A DNA stretch of 64,000 nt from Halodesulfovibrio spirochaetisodalis. Its GTDB lineage: Bacteria; Desulfobacterota; Desulfovibrionia; Desulfovibrionales; Desulfovibrionaceae. The DNA lies in contig NZ_JXMS01000018.1 in assembly GCF_001672295.1 (NCBI RefSeq), positions 1 through 64,000 of the forward strand, read 5' to 3'. Of the stretch, positions 25,851 through 34,643 are shown piece after piece (the stretch's first letter is position 1; every line of letters begins with the position of its first letter). The notes under the pieces were generated by a model, which was given only the letters and a program-made list of their open reading frames with translations, was not told the DNA's origin and did no database searches. Made by a program: the position numbers and the translations under genes.

Positions 25851-27252
25851 TACATCCCCTGTCTGCAGAAGCACGTGAGCTACGTTGTCGTGTACGTCCG
25901 GTAGGGCGCGCAAGCAGCTTGTCCCATAAAATACCTTTATGTCCCATACTTCTAAGTGCCTTATCCATTTTATCTGCTTTTGATGGCGGGAAAAGACGGG
26001 TAATGTCCCCCGCAAAATCAGCTTCAAGCATCACTTTAACTTCTTCCTCTGAAATCAGAGGAGAGTGGTAATACACTGGCCTCAGCAAAGAATCCTGAGG
26101 TGCAATCACACCTTCGTCCCGTGCAATTTTCTCTATACGTGTCCCTGGAAGAACGCGTGCTCCCTGATAGACAAAAACAACGCTGCGGGTGAGTGCTTTT
26201 ATATTCCGCAACCCAGTCTTTACGGTAGAGCGATCTTCTTTGGGGCCACCCATAATAATAAAATGTGCAGCCGCCAGTTCCAGCTCAGTACAGAGAGAAT
26301 TGAAATGATGAACATCATCAAAGGTGAATGGCTTGTTCATGCCTTCCAAAGTTGCATCAGATGCACTGTCTGTGCCGATCTCTAGCGCATTTAGCCCCGC
26401 AGACTGTAAAAATTCCAATTCATCTTTTGTCATATGTGAAGGGCGGAAATAGCCGGACCAATGAACTGGTAGTGACCGCTTTTTAATCGCTTCCGCAACC
26501 TGTAAAAAGTGGCCTTGCTTATCATTAAACACCGAGTCACAGAAAACAAAATGTGAGACGCCAAAGTCCTTATGAGCACGCTCCATTTGTTCTGCAACAC
26601 TTTCCGGTTCACGGCATCGTAATTTTGCTCCTTCTATAAGCGGATACGAGCAATAGGCACAGCCATAAGGGCAACCACGCTTACTTTGAATTCCCATTAT
26701 CCCTGTTTTCTGTGCGTAAAATTTTCCCATATCATGGTCAATAAGCGGCGCAGGGATTTTGTCGCCCGTCAGTAGGGGGGCTGAAAAAACGCGTGGTAGC
26801 GCAGTCGCTTGCCAGTTTGACGCTGATAATTTTTTTATCAGCTCAGGCATTGCTGTTTCACCTTCTCCGATAACGCCTACATCAGCACCTGTGAATTCGA
26901 GAATTTTCTCAGCCATAAGAGAAAACCCCGCTCCGCCTAAAATAACCGGAACAGCGTACTGTTTCTTTATCTCCACGATCACATTGCGTGTTTGCGCAAG
27001 ATACCAGTTGGCTTCAATATTGTGCGAATCTACATCATCAATATTACGGACAGAAACTCCAATTGCATGCGGTTCAAAAGAAGCATGCTTTGCCAGCAAC
27101 TCAGCTATGGACAGCTCACTGCTCAAAATATCAATTTGCCGTACTTCGTGCCCTTGTGAGTTTAACGCACCTGCAACCTGCGCAAGTCCTAACGGAAACA
27201 CGTGGTAGGGTGACGTAGCCTGATTACAACCAATAAGAAGAATCCGTGCCAT
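25843..27252 (-). CDS. B12-binding-domain radical SAM protein, lipid-cluster type (A)
   Basis: A 469-residue enzyme with an N-terminal cobalamin-binding-like Rossmann domain (about 1-145, ILLIGCN, then VPVILGGAGFSLMAE and GEGETAMPEL). The radical-SAM barrel has CPYGCAYC (C194, C198, C201). The B12 domain lacks a DxHxxG motif, as is common in this class. It resembles the B12/radical-SAM proteins reported in lipid clusters including proposed ladderane genes (family recalled, not searched). Possible chemistry is C-methylation or radical ring formation on an acyl chain. Its ATG overlaps the previous stop as TAATG. A basic, Ser/Arg-rich tail ends the protein. Confidence 0.82.
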   Translation of the reverse strand: MARILLIGCNQATSPYHVFPLGLAQVAGALNSQGHEVRQIDILSSELSIAELLAKHASFEPHAIGVSVRNIDDVDSHNIEANWYLAQTRNVIVEIKKQYAVPVILGGAGFSLMAEKILEFTGADVGVIGEGETAMPELIKKLSASNWQATALPRVFSAPLLTGDKIPAPLIDHDMGKFYAQKTGIMGIQSKRGCPYGCAYCSYPLIEGAKLRCREPESVAEQMERAHKDFGVSHFVFCDSVFNDKQGHFLQVAEAIKKRSLPVHWSGYFRPSHMTKDELEFLQSAGLNALEIGTDSASDATLEGMNKPFTFDDVHHFNSLCTELELAAAHFIIMGGPKEDRSTVKTGLRNIKALTRSVVFVYQGARVLPGTRIEKIARDEGVIAPQDSLLRPVYYHSPLISEEEVKVMLEADFAGDITRLFPPSKADKMDKALRSMGHKGILWDKLLARPTGRTRQRSSRASADRGCNG

Positions 27253-28517
27253 TAGCTGGCCTTCTGTGCAGCTGAGAAGCCCGTTTTACGTTTAGGATCA
27301 TAGCGGCGGTATGTCCCGTCATCCATTTCTTTACGTATAACTTGTTTAAAAAGCTCACCCATATGAACCTGATGACCGTTTTCTGCGTAAAAAGTGTCCC
27401 AGCAGTAGTCATACATATTCTGCAAACTTTCTACAGACATTTCCTTTGGCTGATAAACAACTTGGTCGGTTGTGTACTTGCTCCAGTCATTGTGCAAGAT
27501 GCGTTTTTCTTTCTCTAATTTTGCACGCAGTGGAGTATGCGGGAATGGAGTCATAATAGTAAATTCTGCGATATCCAGCTCCATTTCCAACAAGAAGTCC
27601 ACCAGACGCTTTATGTAATCTTCATCATGGTCATCTGTACCAAGCAAAATTGTTCCTTCAATACCAATGCCATGATCTTTTAACATTTTTATTCGGTCAC
27701 GAATAACGTCAGAAGTATCAAAAATTGCTTGATAAACATACCAGCAGCCAGCTTGTGCAGCTAAATCCATCACCTTCTCGTCATACATAACTGGATGGCT
27801 CACCCATTTTTTCTTTAACGGGATCATTTCAGTGAAAAGATCAATCAACCACTCTTTATCCTGTGAAAGAGAGTTGTCCACCATAAACACCCGGTTATTC
27901 TGAATTGCATCAAGCTCAGAAATAACGGTGTCGATAGGACGTGGACGGAACTGCCTGCCTCCCAAGTAACTGGTACAGCAAGGGAAACAGTTAAATTTGC
28001 ACCCTCTGGATGCGCTGATGAGATCCAGCATCTGTACACCACGATAGTTGTAGTTATCGCGATTAAGAATATCACGGCGAGCATGTCCGACGAGATTTAT
28101 GTCAGGAAGTTGTCCCATGTAGTCATATACACGCTTCATTTTCCCTTTTCTAAAATCTTCGAGCACTTTTTCTGTTCGTCCCTCAGCTTCGCCAAGGAAG
28201 ATAGAATCCACTTGAGGTGCAACTTCATCTGCATGCAACATGGCGGCAATTCCACCGCACATTACAGGCACACCGCGTTTCCGGTATTCAGCAGCTATCT
28301 CCATTGCCTTCGGTATCTGACACGTCAGCATTATGGATAACGCCACAATATCAGCGTCCGTCTCATAGTCCCAGGTTTCAAGGTTGTCATCAATGAATTC
28401 AATTTCAACATCATCCGGAACCGTTGCAGCAAAGGAAACAGGTCCATACGGTGGAAGATGAAATTCAGTTTGACGAGCCAGTTTCTGCCAGTACGGGTAG
28501 ATTAAGCGAATTTTCAT
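27252..28517 (-). CDS. B12-binding-domain radical SAM protein, lipid-cluster type (B)
   Basis: A 421-residue radical-SAM enzyme with a degenerate cobalamin-binding-like N-terminal domain (about 1-140; PPYGPVSFAATVP, VPVMCGGIAAMLHADE, FLGEAEG). The motif CKFNCFPC gives C173, C177 and C180. The second half has the barrel and a C-terminal helix pair. It differs from its neighbour (type A) in the N-terminal domain and lacks the same tail, so the two are likely partners or act in sequence rather than being recent copies. Its stop overlaps the next ATG by one base. It might install a methyl, cyclise or desaturate an ACP-bound chain; the reaction is unknown. Confidence 0.8.
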   Translation of the reverse strand: MKIRLIYPYWQKLARQTEFHLPPYGPVSFAATVPDDVEIEFIDDNLETWDYETDADIVALSIMLTCQIPKAMEIAAEYRKRGVPVMCGGIAAMLHADEVAPQVDSIFLGEAEGRTEKVLEDFRKGKMKRVYDYMGQLPDINLVGHARRDILNRDNYNYRGVQMLDLISASRGCKFNCFPCCTSYLGGRQFRPRPIDTVISELDAIQNNRVFMVDNSLSQDKEWLIDLFTEMIPLKKKWVSHPVMYDEKVMDLAAQAGCWYVYQAIFDTSDVIRDRIKMLKDHGIGIEGTILLGTDDHDEDYIKRLVDFLLEMELDIAEFTIMTPFPHTPLRAKLEKEKRILHNDWSKYTTDQVVYQPKEMSVESLQNMYDYCWDTFYAENGHQVHMGELFKQVIRKEMDDGTYRRYDPKRKTGFSAAQKAS

Positions 28518-28601
28518 AGCAGCTCTTCAGAATATGTTGGAAATTGAGTTAATGACTGATGGTGTTACCTTGGAAACATGACCATAACGCGTTATTACTG
28601 T

Positions 28602-29090
28602 TCAGCTAAACTCACAGCGCTCTTTGTCAGCAAGTGTGCCGTCGCGCCAATTATCAAGAAAATCTTGATAAAAAGGCGGTGGAGCAAGCAATAGTTCCTG
28701 ACTTTCAGGACATACTAACATCTGTACCGAATAACCTGATGTACACAGTTCTCCGGTTTCATTATATATAAAAAAGTCGTAATTAATTTTGGCCGCGTCT
28801 GTGTAGTGCAACCTTGCTTTAATTGAATATTCTTTATCAAAATAGAGTGGTCGAAAGTAATCTGCATGAAGCTTTCTGATAGGTGCAGCCACTTTTTCCC
28901 GATAAAAATCGAGGTAGGAAACACCGTATCTTCTCCCCAGAGCCATTCGGGCATCTTCAAAGAAACTTGCATAGTGCCCATGCCAGACAATGCCCAGCAT
29001 ATCCACTTCCTGAAAGCGAACGGTACGCTTTACCTCAGCGACAAGCGGTTCAGGAGCATCTAGATCAATTTTAAAATAGTCCTTACGCAT
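28602..29090 (-). CDS. Hotdog acyl thioesterase (4HBT, ApeK-like)
   Basis: A 162-residue hotdog-fold protein with the 4-hydroxybenzoyl-CoA thioesterase signature around D30, EVDMLGIVWHGHYASFFEDAR. It probably hydrolyses a thioester, releasing or editing chains, like ApeK. The start MRKDYF overlaps the upstream dehydratase by eight bases (ATGCGTAA), a junction type repeated in this operon; a longer start at 29108 is possible. The next gene downstream begins only after an 84-bp gap, the widest in the operon. Confidence 0.8.
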   Translation of the reverse strand: MRKDYFKIDLDAPEPLVAEVKRTVRFQEVDMLGIVWHGHYASFFEDARMALGRRYGVSYLDFYREKVAAPIRKLHADYFRPLYFDKEYSIKARLHYTDAAKINYDFFIYNETGELCTSGYSVQMLVCPESQELLLAPPPFYQDFLDNWRDGTLADKERCEFS

Positions 29091-29472
29091 TTGTCCGCTC
29101 AATCTCACAAAACAGGGTAAACGTAGCAGCTGTCATAGTATCAACTGATAATTTTACAGAAAATCTATGTGTGTTTTCAGCAGAATGTTCTTTTCGATCA
29201 ACAGCAACATGAATATCTGTAGCTGGTGGAATCTCCTGTGAAAACTTTGCACGACTGATAGATGTCACGCGTAGCTGCTCGCCTGCAACAACATTACACA
29301 CAAGTTTACCAAGCATGATTTGAAGAACTGCAGGAAGAATTGGATGACCGGGGAAATGACCATCAAATCCTTTAAAGTCTACAGGAAAATTAAATCGTGC
29401 TTCTGCATGCTCACCAGCGTGGTCTATCGTTCCAACCAGCGCGTTATTCATGCTTGTTTCAATCGACGTCAT
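29083..29472 (-). CDS. FabZ-like 3-hydroxyacyl-ACP dehydratase (ApeI-like)
   Basis: A 129-residue hotdog protein with the FabA/FabZ active-site motif GHFPGHPILPAVLQI (His in the His-x8-Pro stretch). It should dehydrate 3-hydroxyacyl-ACP to the trans-2-enoyl form. No enoyl reductase gene is in the operon, so the double bond is expected to remain, as in aryl polyenes. The start MTSIET overlaps the upstream gene by 14 bases; a second ATG seven codons on is possible. It is one of two dehydratases in the cluster. Confidence 0.85.
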   Translation of the reverse strand: MTSIETSMNNALVGTIDHAGEHAEARFNFPVDFKGFDGHFPGHPILPAVLQIMLGKLVCNVVAGEQLRVTSISRAKFSQEIPPATDIHVAVDRKEHSAENTHRFSVKLSVDTMTAATFTLFCEIERTNA

Positions 29473-30142
29473 TCTTTATCTCAGCTGTCATATTATGGGG
29501 GCAAGAGATCGGCTTCTGTGTCAGTTTTCCTATAAAGCCCAAACTGCCGTCCTTATAGAAAAGGCGTGTAGGGTAGGAGACCCCATGTTGCTCTTTCCAT
29601 TTTTGCAAATACACCATTGTTTCTTTCTCAGCATTTATGCGCCGACGAAGTTGAATAACATCAGACCGTTTTGGCGACAAAGAGTAGCTGTATAATATCT
29701 TCTTATCCTCACAACGCAGTTGTGCCATATTCTCTTTTCCTTCTGCGGTGCAGACAGCGGATAACGGCTCTGGAAGATAAAGTGCACGCGCCATGCGGAT
29801 TAAGATTGGTTCAAGGCTGGGATACTTTTTCAGGGTTGGGGAAACGGTGACCATTGTGTAGTCATCCTGAGTAAGTTTTGCCTCAAAAATAGAAGTGCCA
29901 AGTTGTGTGAGAAGAGCAATGGAAACGGACTTACCACCTTTTTCCATAGAAACAATACCTTGAACCGGAATTGTAATAGAAAAAATACATAGTGAACCGC
30001 TTACCTGAAATGTTCCTTCGTTGGCTGGCCAAGTATGCTCAAGTAAAGTTGGTTGAATCTCAGGCATAGCTGGCAACGGGGGGGGTAATTGCTTCGCACA
30101 TCCCGCTAGAAGGATGATGAGTATGCACAGAAAATGTTTCAT
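29459..30142 (-). CDS. Outer-membrane lipoprotein, ApeN/DUF3261-like
   Basis: A 227-residue lipoprotein. The signal with lipobox LLAGC (Cys15) is clear from the chosen ATG, which overlaps the exporter stop by ATGA. The rest is beta-rich without enzyme motifs and resembles the DUF3261 lipoprotein found beside MMPL exporters and LolA-like proteins in aryl-polyene clusters. It probably helps place the lipid product in the outer membrane. Function is inferred from neighbours. Confidence 0.72.
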   Translation of the reverse strand: MKHFLCILIILLAGCAKQLPPPLPAMPEIQPTLLEHTWPANEGTFQVSGSLCIFSITIPVQGIVSMEKGGKSVSIALLTQLGTSIFEAKLTQDDYTMVTVSPTLKKYPSLEPILIRMARALYLPEPLSAVCTAEGKENMAQLRCEDKKILYSYSLSPKRSDVIQLRRRINAEKETMVYLQKWKEQHGVSYPTRLFYKDGSLGFIGKLTQKPISCPHNMTAEIKNDVD

Positions 30143-32535
30143 GAGCTGATCGAGTCCTTTGTAAATAGAGCAGGAAGAACAAAAAGCGCGCACGGCATAG
30201 CTCCAAGCAAGCCGGAAAAAACGCTGAGTCCCATGTCATACAGAGCGGGGTGATCTGCTAAGAGTAGGGAGCCAAATCCTGCAAGGCTGGTTAAACCGGA
30301 AACAAGAATAGCCTTCGACGTTCCAAGACTATTATTCTTGATGGCATGCGTAGCGTATACGCCATAATCCACACCATGCCCAAGAACAAGCAAGGCTCCG
30401 GCAATGCTGAATAAGCTGAGCGGTCTGTCTAGTAGCCCGAACACGCCGCCCATCATAAGTAGCCCAAAACAAGCAGGCAGTAATGCACTCACACATTGTT
30501 TTAACGAGCGATGTATTACTGCAATGCAGACGATAATCAGGAAAAAGGCATAGATGATAAATTGTGCAAATGTACTCGTCAGCACCTTTGCAAGCTCATT
30601 ACCTAATCGGGACCCTGATATGAGACGAACACCATATTCCTCTTCTACTTTCGGGGAAAAAGCAGCATTTACAGTGATAGTATCTGGTAAATAGGAAATA
30701 AGCGTTACAGCCCGGGAAATATCAGTACCGTCTGTTACTGTTGTTCTTGACGGCACCCTTTCAACAAGGAGAGTATCAACTAATGATCCGACACCTAATT
30801 TTCGTAAATTTTGTAATGAAATATCGTGCGGTTGCGTCTTCAAGAAATCATAAAAAGGTGAAAACGCATGTTTGGCAAAGCCCAATGTTCGCCCTTGTTC
30901 TTGGACTTGCGTTGCAACATCTGGATGCATCGCCCAGAAGTTCATCCAATTTTCTTGGTTTACCTTCTGCACATCTAAACATGGAAGCAATGGAGTAAGA
31001 CCAATAACAGATGTAGCATCTTCTTTGGGAAGCAATGCCAGACTCTCATGTGTGTTATGGACAACTGTATCTACAGAATCGCCTGAAGCAAAAAGCAATG
31101 CTTCATTTTCAGGTGTTCCCCAGATTTTCCGCACCATTTTTTCACCATCAACCAAGTAGTCCGGACGTACTCCCAGTGACCTGATATGATCTTGAAAGTG
31201 CAAATCACTAATGCCGAAACAGCCAATTACTAAAAACCATACAGCAACAGCCAGAATAACCACTCGACGAAGTGGAGAAGAGGGCGAAAGGGGACGCGAA
31301 GCAACTGGCCTTTCGCAACCAGTAATAAAGTGCGGGAAAACAAAAAGGGTAAGAATAAGTGCTGTGGTGAGGCCAACAGTAATAAAGGCAGAAAGCTGTC
31401 GTAACCCGGGGACAGGTGAGAGCATTAAAAGTGCAAAAGCTGCAATTGTCGTGACACCACTAATAACAATCGGAACTGAAGCCTTTTTAAGCAGTTCTGA
31501 TTTTGATTCTGTATTTGAGCCAAGGATATAGTAAAGATGTAATCCGAAATCTATTGTCATCCCGACAAGAACAGGCCCAAATCCAAATGTCATTGCTGAA
31601 GCTGGTCTCCAGCCAATGGCAACAGCTGCGGCACCAGCACAATAAGACAGGCAAGGAAGTAAAAGTAAAAAGAACAGCTGCTTAGTTCGTAAAAAGATAA
31701 TTGCTATGAGGAAGAGCAGGATACATGCAAAAATTGAGGTTATCTCAATATCATCTTTAATGGTGAGTACATTAGCCGCTGTATACCGCTGTGCACTTAT
31801 CGCAATCGGGGTGATTCCGGTCGGAAGCATTTTAAACAGTCTGTGAAACTCATCCTCTAAGGCTACTGCTGCTTTTGAATCAGTTACTTTCACCGGAGTG
31901 GAAGCCATTATCAAGCTATGCTTGCCGTCTTCCGTCATATAGACACCATGCAGCACACGAATGTTACGCATGTATGCAAGCGCCGCAAGGTTTTTGAGAG
32001 CATTTTGATGCAAGTTCAACGGGTCAGCTGCAATTGTGGACGAAAGGACAAGGCCTTCCATAGTCCCCAGTCGTTGCTTCTGCTTCCGAAGCGTCGTTGC
32101 AATTTCCTCTTCAGTAATCATTTGTCCAACGTGCTGCTCAATCTCTTTAGAGAACAAACTTGGCAACATATCCCGCAACGCAATAAAAAACTTAGGATTC
32201 AACGACTCAGGCTTATACATGACATCCGTAAAAAACTCTGGATTCATGGCTTCGGCAATGAGTGCCGTTGTCTTTGCCAGAACGCTTCCTGAAAGATCAT
32301 CATCTTCCGCCTTAAGCGTAATAATGACTTTGCGCTGTAGAGGAGCAGACTGAATGATATCAAGATCTGAATTTAATCTGGATTCAGTGTCGGGCAGCAT
32401 ATATCCGATATTTTCTTCCAACGTCATTGTATATAATGACAAAGCACTACAAAGCACGATACCGCAGATGCAAAGTATCAAAAGCAATCTGCGCTGAGCA
32501 AAGTAGCTATATGCATTGGAAACAATTCGAATCAT
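30139..32535 (-). CDS. MMPL/RND-family lipid exporter (ApeM-like)
   Basis: A 798-residue membrane transporter with two repeats, each one helix plus a large periplasmic loop plus a helix bundle (bundles around 245-400 and 640-790). The RND-type segments are FGFGPVLVGMTIDFGLHLYYIL and LLVLGHGVDYGVYATHAI, each with a Gly-Asp dyad in the helix as in MMPL proteins. It is the likely proton-driven exporter moving the finished lipid from the inner membrane towards LolA-like and lipoprotein partners, as in aryl-polyene clusters. It overlaps both neighbours by ATGA, which implies coordinated production. Confidence 0.85.
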   Translation of the reverse strand: MIRIVSNAYSYFAQRRLLLILCICGIVLCSALSLYTMTLEENIGYMLPDTESRLNSDLDIIQSAPLQRKVIITLKAEDDDLSGSVLAKTTALIAEAMNPEFFTDVMYKPESLNPKFFIALRDMLPSLFSKEIEQHVGQMITEEEIATTLRKQKQRLGTMEGLVLSSTIAADPLNLHQNALKNLAALAYMRNIRVLHGVYMTEDGKHSLIMASTPVKVTDSKAAVALEDEFHRLFKMLPTGITPIAISAQRYTAANVLTIKDDIEITSIFACILLFLIAIIFLRTKQLFFLLLLPCLSYCAGAAAVAIGWRPASAMTFGFGPVLVGMTIDFGLHLYYILGSNTESKSELLKKASVPIVISGVTTIAAFALLMLSPVPGLRQLSAFITVGLTTALILTLFVFPHFITGCERPVASRPLSPSSPLRRVVILAVAVWFLVIGCFGISDLHFQDHIRSLGVRPDYLVDGEKMVRKIWGTPENEALLFASGDSVDTVVHNTHESLALLPKEDATSVIGLTPLLPCLDVQKVNQENWMNFWAMHPDVATQVQEQGRTLGFAKHAFSPFYDFLKTQPHDISLQNLRKLGVGSLVDTLLVERVPSRTTVTDGTDISRAVTLISYLPDTITVNAAFSPKVEEEYGVRLISGSRLGNELAKVLTSTFAQFIIYAFFLIIVCIAVIHRSLKQCVSALLPACFGLLMMGGVFGLLDRPLSLFSIAGALLVLGHGVDYGVYATHAIKNNSLGTSKAILVSGLTSLAGFGSLLLADHPALYDMGLSVFSGLLGAMPCALFVLPALFTKDSISS

Positions 32536-33155
32536 GGCTTTACAAACGTTGTTTCGGATAACACAGGGTTAATTTCAATATTACTGAAAGTAAGAGTAAT
32601 AATACTGTCATTACCTTCTGTAACAATAATCCGACTGATACCTCGTAACGACACTGGAAGTTCAATGACAATGCTTTTAATAAACTTTGCCATTTCCTTG
32701 TCTTTAGATTCAAGTTTAATGACCGGCGGCTCAGTTGATAAAATGGTAACTCGAAAATCTTCAGAGAGAGCTTCTTCATCAATATTGACCCACAAAAGCA
32801 TCTGGCTTGCCATGGTTCGCAAAAACGTAGAAAGCTCAGTGCGTACTACAGAATAGTTTCTGCCCGTACTTGTCCATTGAAGTCCATCTCCATCATTCAG
32901 AATAAAACCTGACACGCTTGGCTTGGTGTATTCCCAACGCAAAAACTCAGGCTTTTGCAGTGTTAACTCACCGGAAACCACAAGTGGGTCATTAAATAAT
33001 GCAAGTTTTGAAGATTGTGTAAATGTTGCTTTCAGTGAGTGCACATCTTCATTTGCAATTTTAATTCGTTCAAAAAGAGTAAGTTCTTTACTAAAGGATG
33101 ACGCAGGTGCAATTGTCATCATTAGCACCAAAAAACTCATTAACAGTGTTCGCAT
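32532..33155 (-). CDS. LolA-like periplasmic lipid carrier (ApeL-like)
   Basis: A 207-residue exported protein with signal peptide (MRTLLMSFLVLMMTIAPASS). A LolA/LolB-type half barrel follows (SLKATFTQSSKLALFNDPLVVSGELTLQKPEFLRWEY). LolA-like proteins shuttle lipidated cargo through the periplasm. It sits directly after the dehydratase (TAATG) and before the MMPL exporter (ATGA). This is the same trio seen in aryl-polyene and related lipid clusters, so a dedicated transport chain is inferred. Confidence 0.82.
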   Translation of the reverse strand: MRTLLMSFLVLMMTIAPASSFSKELTLFERIKIANEDVHSLKATFTQSSKLALFNDPLVVSGELTLQKPEFLRWEYTKPSVSGFILNDGDGLQWTSTGRNYSVVRTELSTFLRTMASQMLLWVNIDEEALSEDFRVTILSTEPPVIKLESKDKEMAKFIKSIVIELPVSLRGISRIIVTEGNDSIITLTFSNIEINPVLSETTFVKP

Positions 33156-33580
33156 TACATACTGTCCGGAATATAAAGTTTAAGAGTTCCATCCATGAGC
33201 AATGTTACGCCGTGCGAAAGAGAGCCGTGTACCATAGCAAAATCGTCAAATCTTACATCAACCTTTAATTTTGCTGTGAGTTTCATGCCTACGGTAACCG
33301 GATGTGTGTCATAAAAGCGGATGTCTTTTACACCCACAAGAAAGCCTTTTTGTTCTTCTGCACCCTGAATAACATTTGTATATCCATTCAAGGCTGCAAA
33401 TCCCTGAGCAAGCAACTCCACAAAAACTAATGGCTGAATGATACCATCAGCATCTGCAAACATGCTGTCAGGTGTAAATGTTGTCTCAACCGTCCCGCTT
33501 TCATCGTGGTGGGCGACAATAGTATCAACGAGTAACATTGCCCCTTGATGCGGAACGTAGAGTGAAGCCTGTTCTTTCAT
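33155..33580 (-). CDS. ApeP-like hotdog dehydratase
   Basis: A 141-residue hotdog-fold protein of the ApeP group (LYVPHQGAMLLVDTIV, then IQPLVFVELLAQGFAALNGY), related to FabZ but lacking its GHFP motif. In aryl-polyene systems ApeP acts as a dehydratase beside ApeI. The start MKEQAS is chosen because the residues before it (rich in Lys/Arg) do not fit the fold. The stop TAATG overlaps the LolA-like start. Confidence 0.75.
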   Translation of the reverse strand: MKEQASLYVPHQGAMLLVDTIVAHHDESGTVETTFTPDSMFADADGIIQPLVFVELLAQGFAALNGYTNVIQGAEEQKGFLVGVKDIRFYDTHPVTVGMKLTAKLKVDVRFDDFAMVHGSLSHGVTLLMDGTLKLYIPDSM

Positions 33581-33590
33581 CAGTGTGCCT

Positions 33591-34361
33591 TTATAAATTT
33601 TTTTGCGCTGACAACGCATCATTCATCTGTGTATGTACAATTTTTTTAAGCACTCTGTGAGGAAAATCCCCGGTAATGTTGTCCGGCTTTACCGGGGGTA
33701 AAATACGTAGCGAAATTGTAGCAGGGGTAATATTTTTAGCTCCTGCTGGAAGCAGAATGTCAGTCCCTGATATACAAAAAGGGATGACAGGAACCTTGCA
33801 TTCGGTCGCCACCCTGAATGCAGCACTTTTGAATGGCTGCAACGATCCGTCGCGACTTCGTCCTGCTTCTGGGAAAAATAAGACCCGGCTACCATTTTCA
33901 AAGTGTTTTTTGCATTGCTCCAGACAACTTGGAAAATCTCCAGTGCGCATATCAATGTATTTTGCCAGTGACATGAAGGGAGCATATAGCTTAATTAAAA
34001 AAGGTCTTCGTTGTGTCACAAACACAATATCACCATCGTTATGCAAGAGCCCGAGGTAGTATAAATCAAGAATCGAAAAATGATTCATGACAACAACCGC
34101 CGGAGCTGCAAGTGGAAACGGATAGTCACCCTCCCAACGTAACGAAGAGGGGATCAAAAACCGAGTGCAGAGCACATACCCCTTTCCATAAAGCCAGATA
34201 AAATGGCGGATCATTTTATCCAGAGGCATTCTCTTGATAAAAAAGAAATATGGTGATGCAAGAAGTGCAGCTAACGAAGTACAGAGTGTGTGTATCAACA
34301 GAAAACACAGCAGCAACAGAGTGTACATTCTTGAAGAGCACTTTCTTGTAGTCATACGCAT
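33591..34361 (-). CDS. PlsC-type 1-acyl-glycerol-phosphate acyltransferase
   Basis: A 256-residue membrane acyltransferase. Motif I NHFSILD (H94, D99) and motif III FPEAGRSRDG are those of PlsC-like enzymes, with a hydrophobic N-terminal helix (about 13-40). It transfers an acyl group, possibly to a glycerol or sugar acceptor of the cluster product. Together with the LpxL-like protein the operon has two acyltransferases of unrelated fold. The start could be any of three ATG codons within the first 12. Confidence 0.82.
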   Translation of the reverse strand: MRMTTRKCSSRMYTLLLLCFLLIHTLCTSLAALLASPYFFFIKRMPLDKMIRHFIWLYGKGYVLCTRFLIPSSLRWEGDYPFPLAAPAVVVMNHFSILDLYYLGLLHNDGDIVFVTQRRPFLIKLYAPFMSLAKYIDMRTGDFPSCLEQCKKHFENGSRVLFFPEAGRSRDGSLQPFKSAAFRVATECKVPVIPFCISGTDILLPAGAKNITPATISLRILPPVKPDNITGDFPHRVLKKIVHTQMNDALSAQKNL

Positions 34362-34372
34362 ACCCAGTAACG

Positions 34373-34642
34373 TTATTCTGCCGTCTGTTGCAGTTGCATA
34401 ATCAACTGATAGATATCTTCAAGTGTTCTTACTTCTTTCACTTCTGGCTGATTTCGCAGCTTCACGCCAAAGGCTTTTTCTAGAACAAGAACAAGGTCAA
34501 CCGCATCAAGACTATCGAGCCCGAGATCTTCATAAAGATGGGCTGTTGGAACCATATCCTCCAGTTCAAATTCAAATTCATCACTTATCGCTTTATTGGT
34601 AATTGCAATAATCTCTTCTTTAGTCATCGTCGCAAGCGTCAC
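34373..34642 (-). CDS. Acyl carrier protein (cluster copy 2)
   Basis: An 89-residue ACP with phosphopantetheine site S44 in GLDSLDAVD and a typical acidic helix II. It sits directly between the ketosynthase (1-bp gap upstream) and the PlsC-like gene. It shares only the core with the other cluster ACP, so they are distinct carriers. An internal ATG five codons on is also possible. Confidence 0.92.
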   Translation of the reverse strand: MTLATMTKEEIIAITNKAISDEFEFELEDMVPTAHLYEDLGLDSLDAVDLVLVLEKAFGVKLRNQPEVKEVRTLEDIYQLIMQLQQTAE

Positions 34643-34643
34643 G

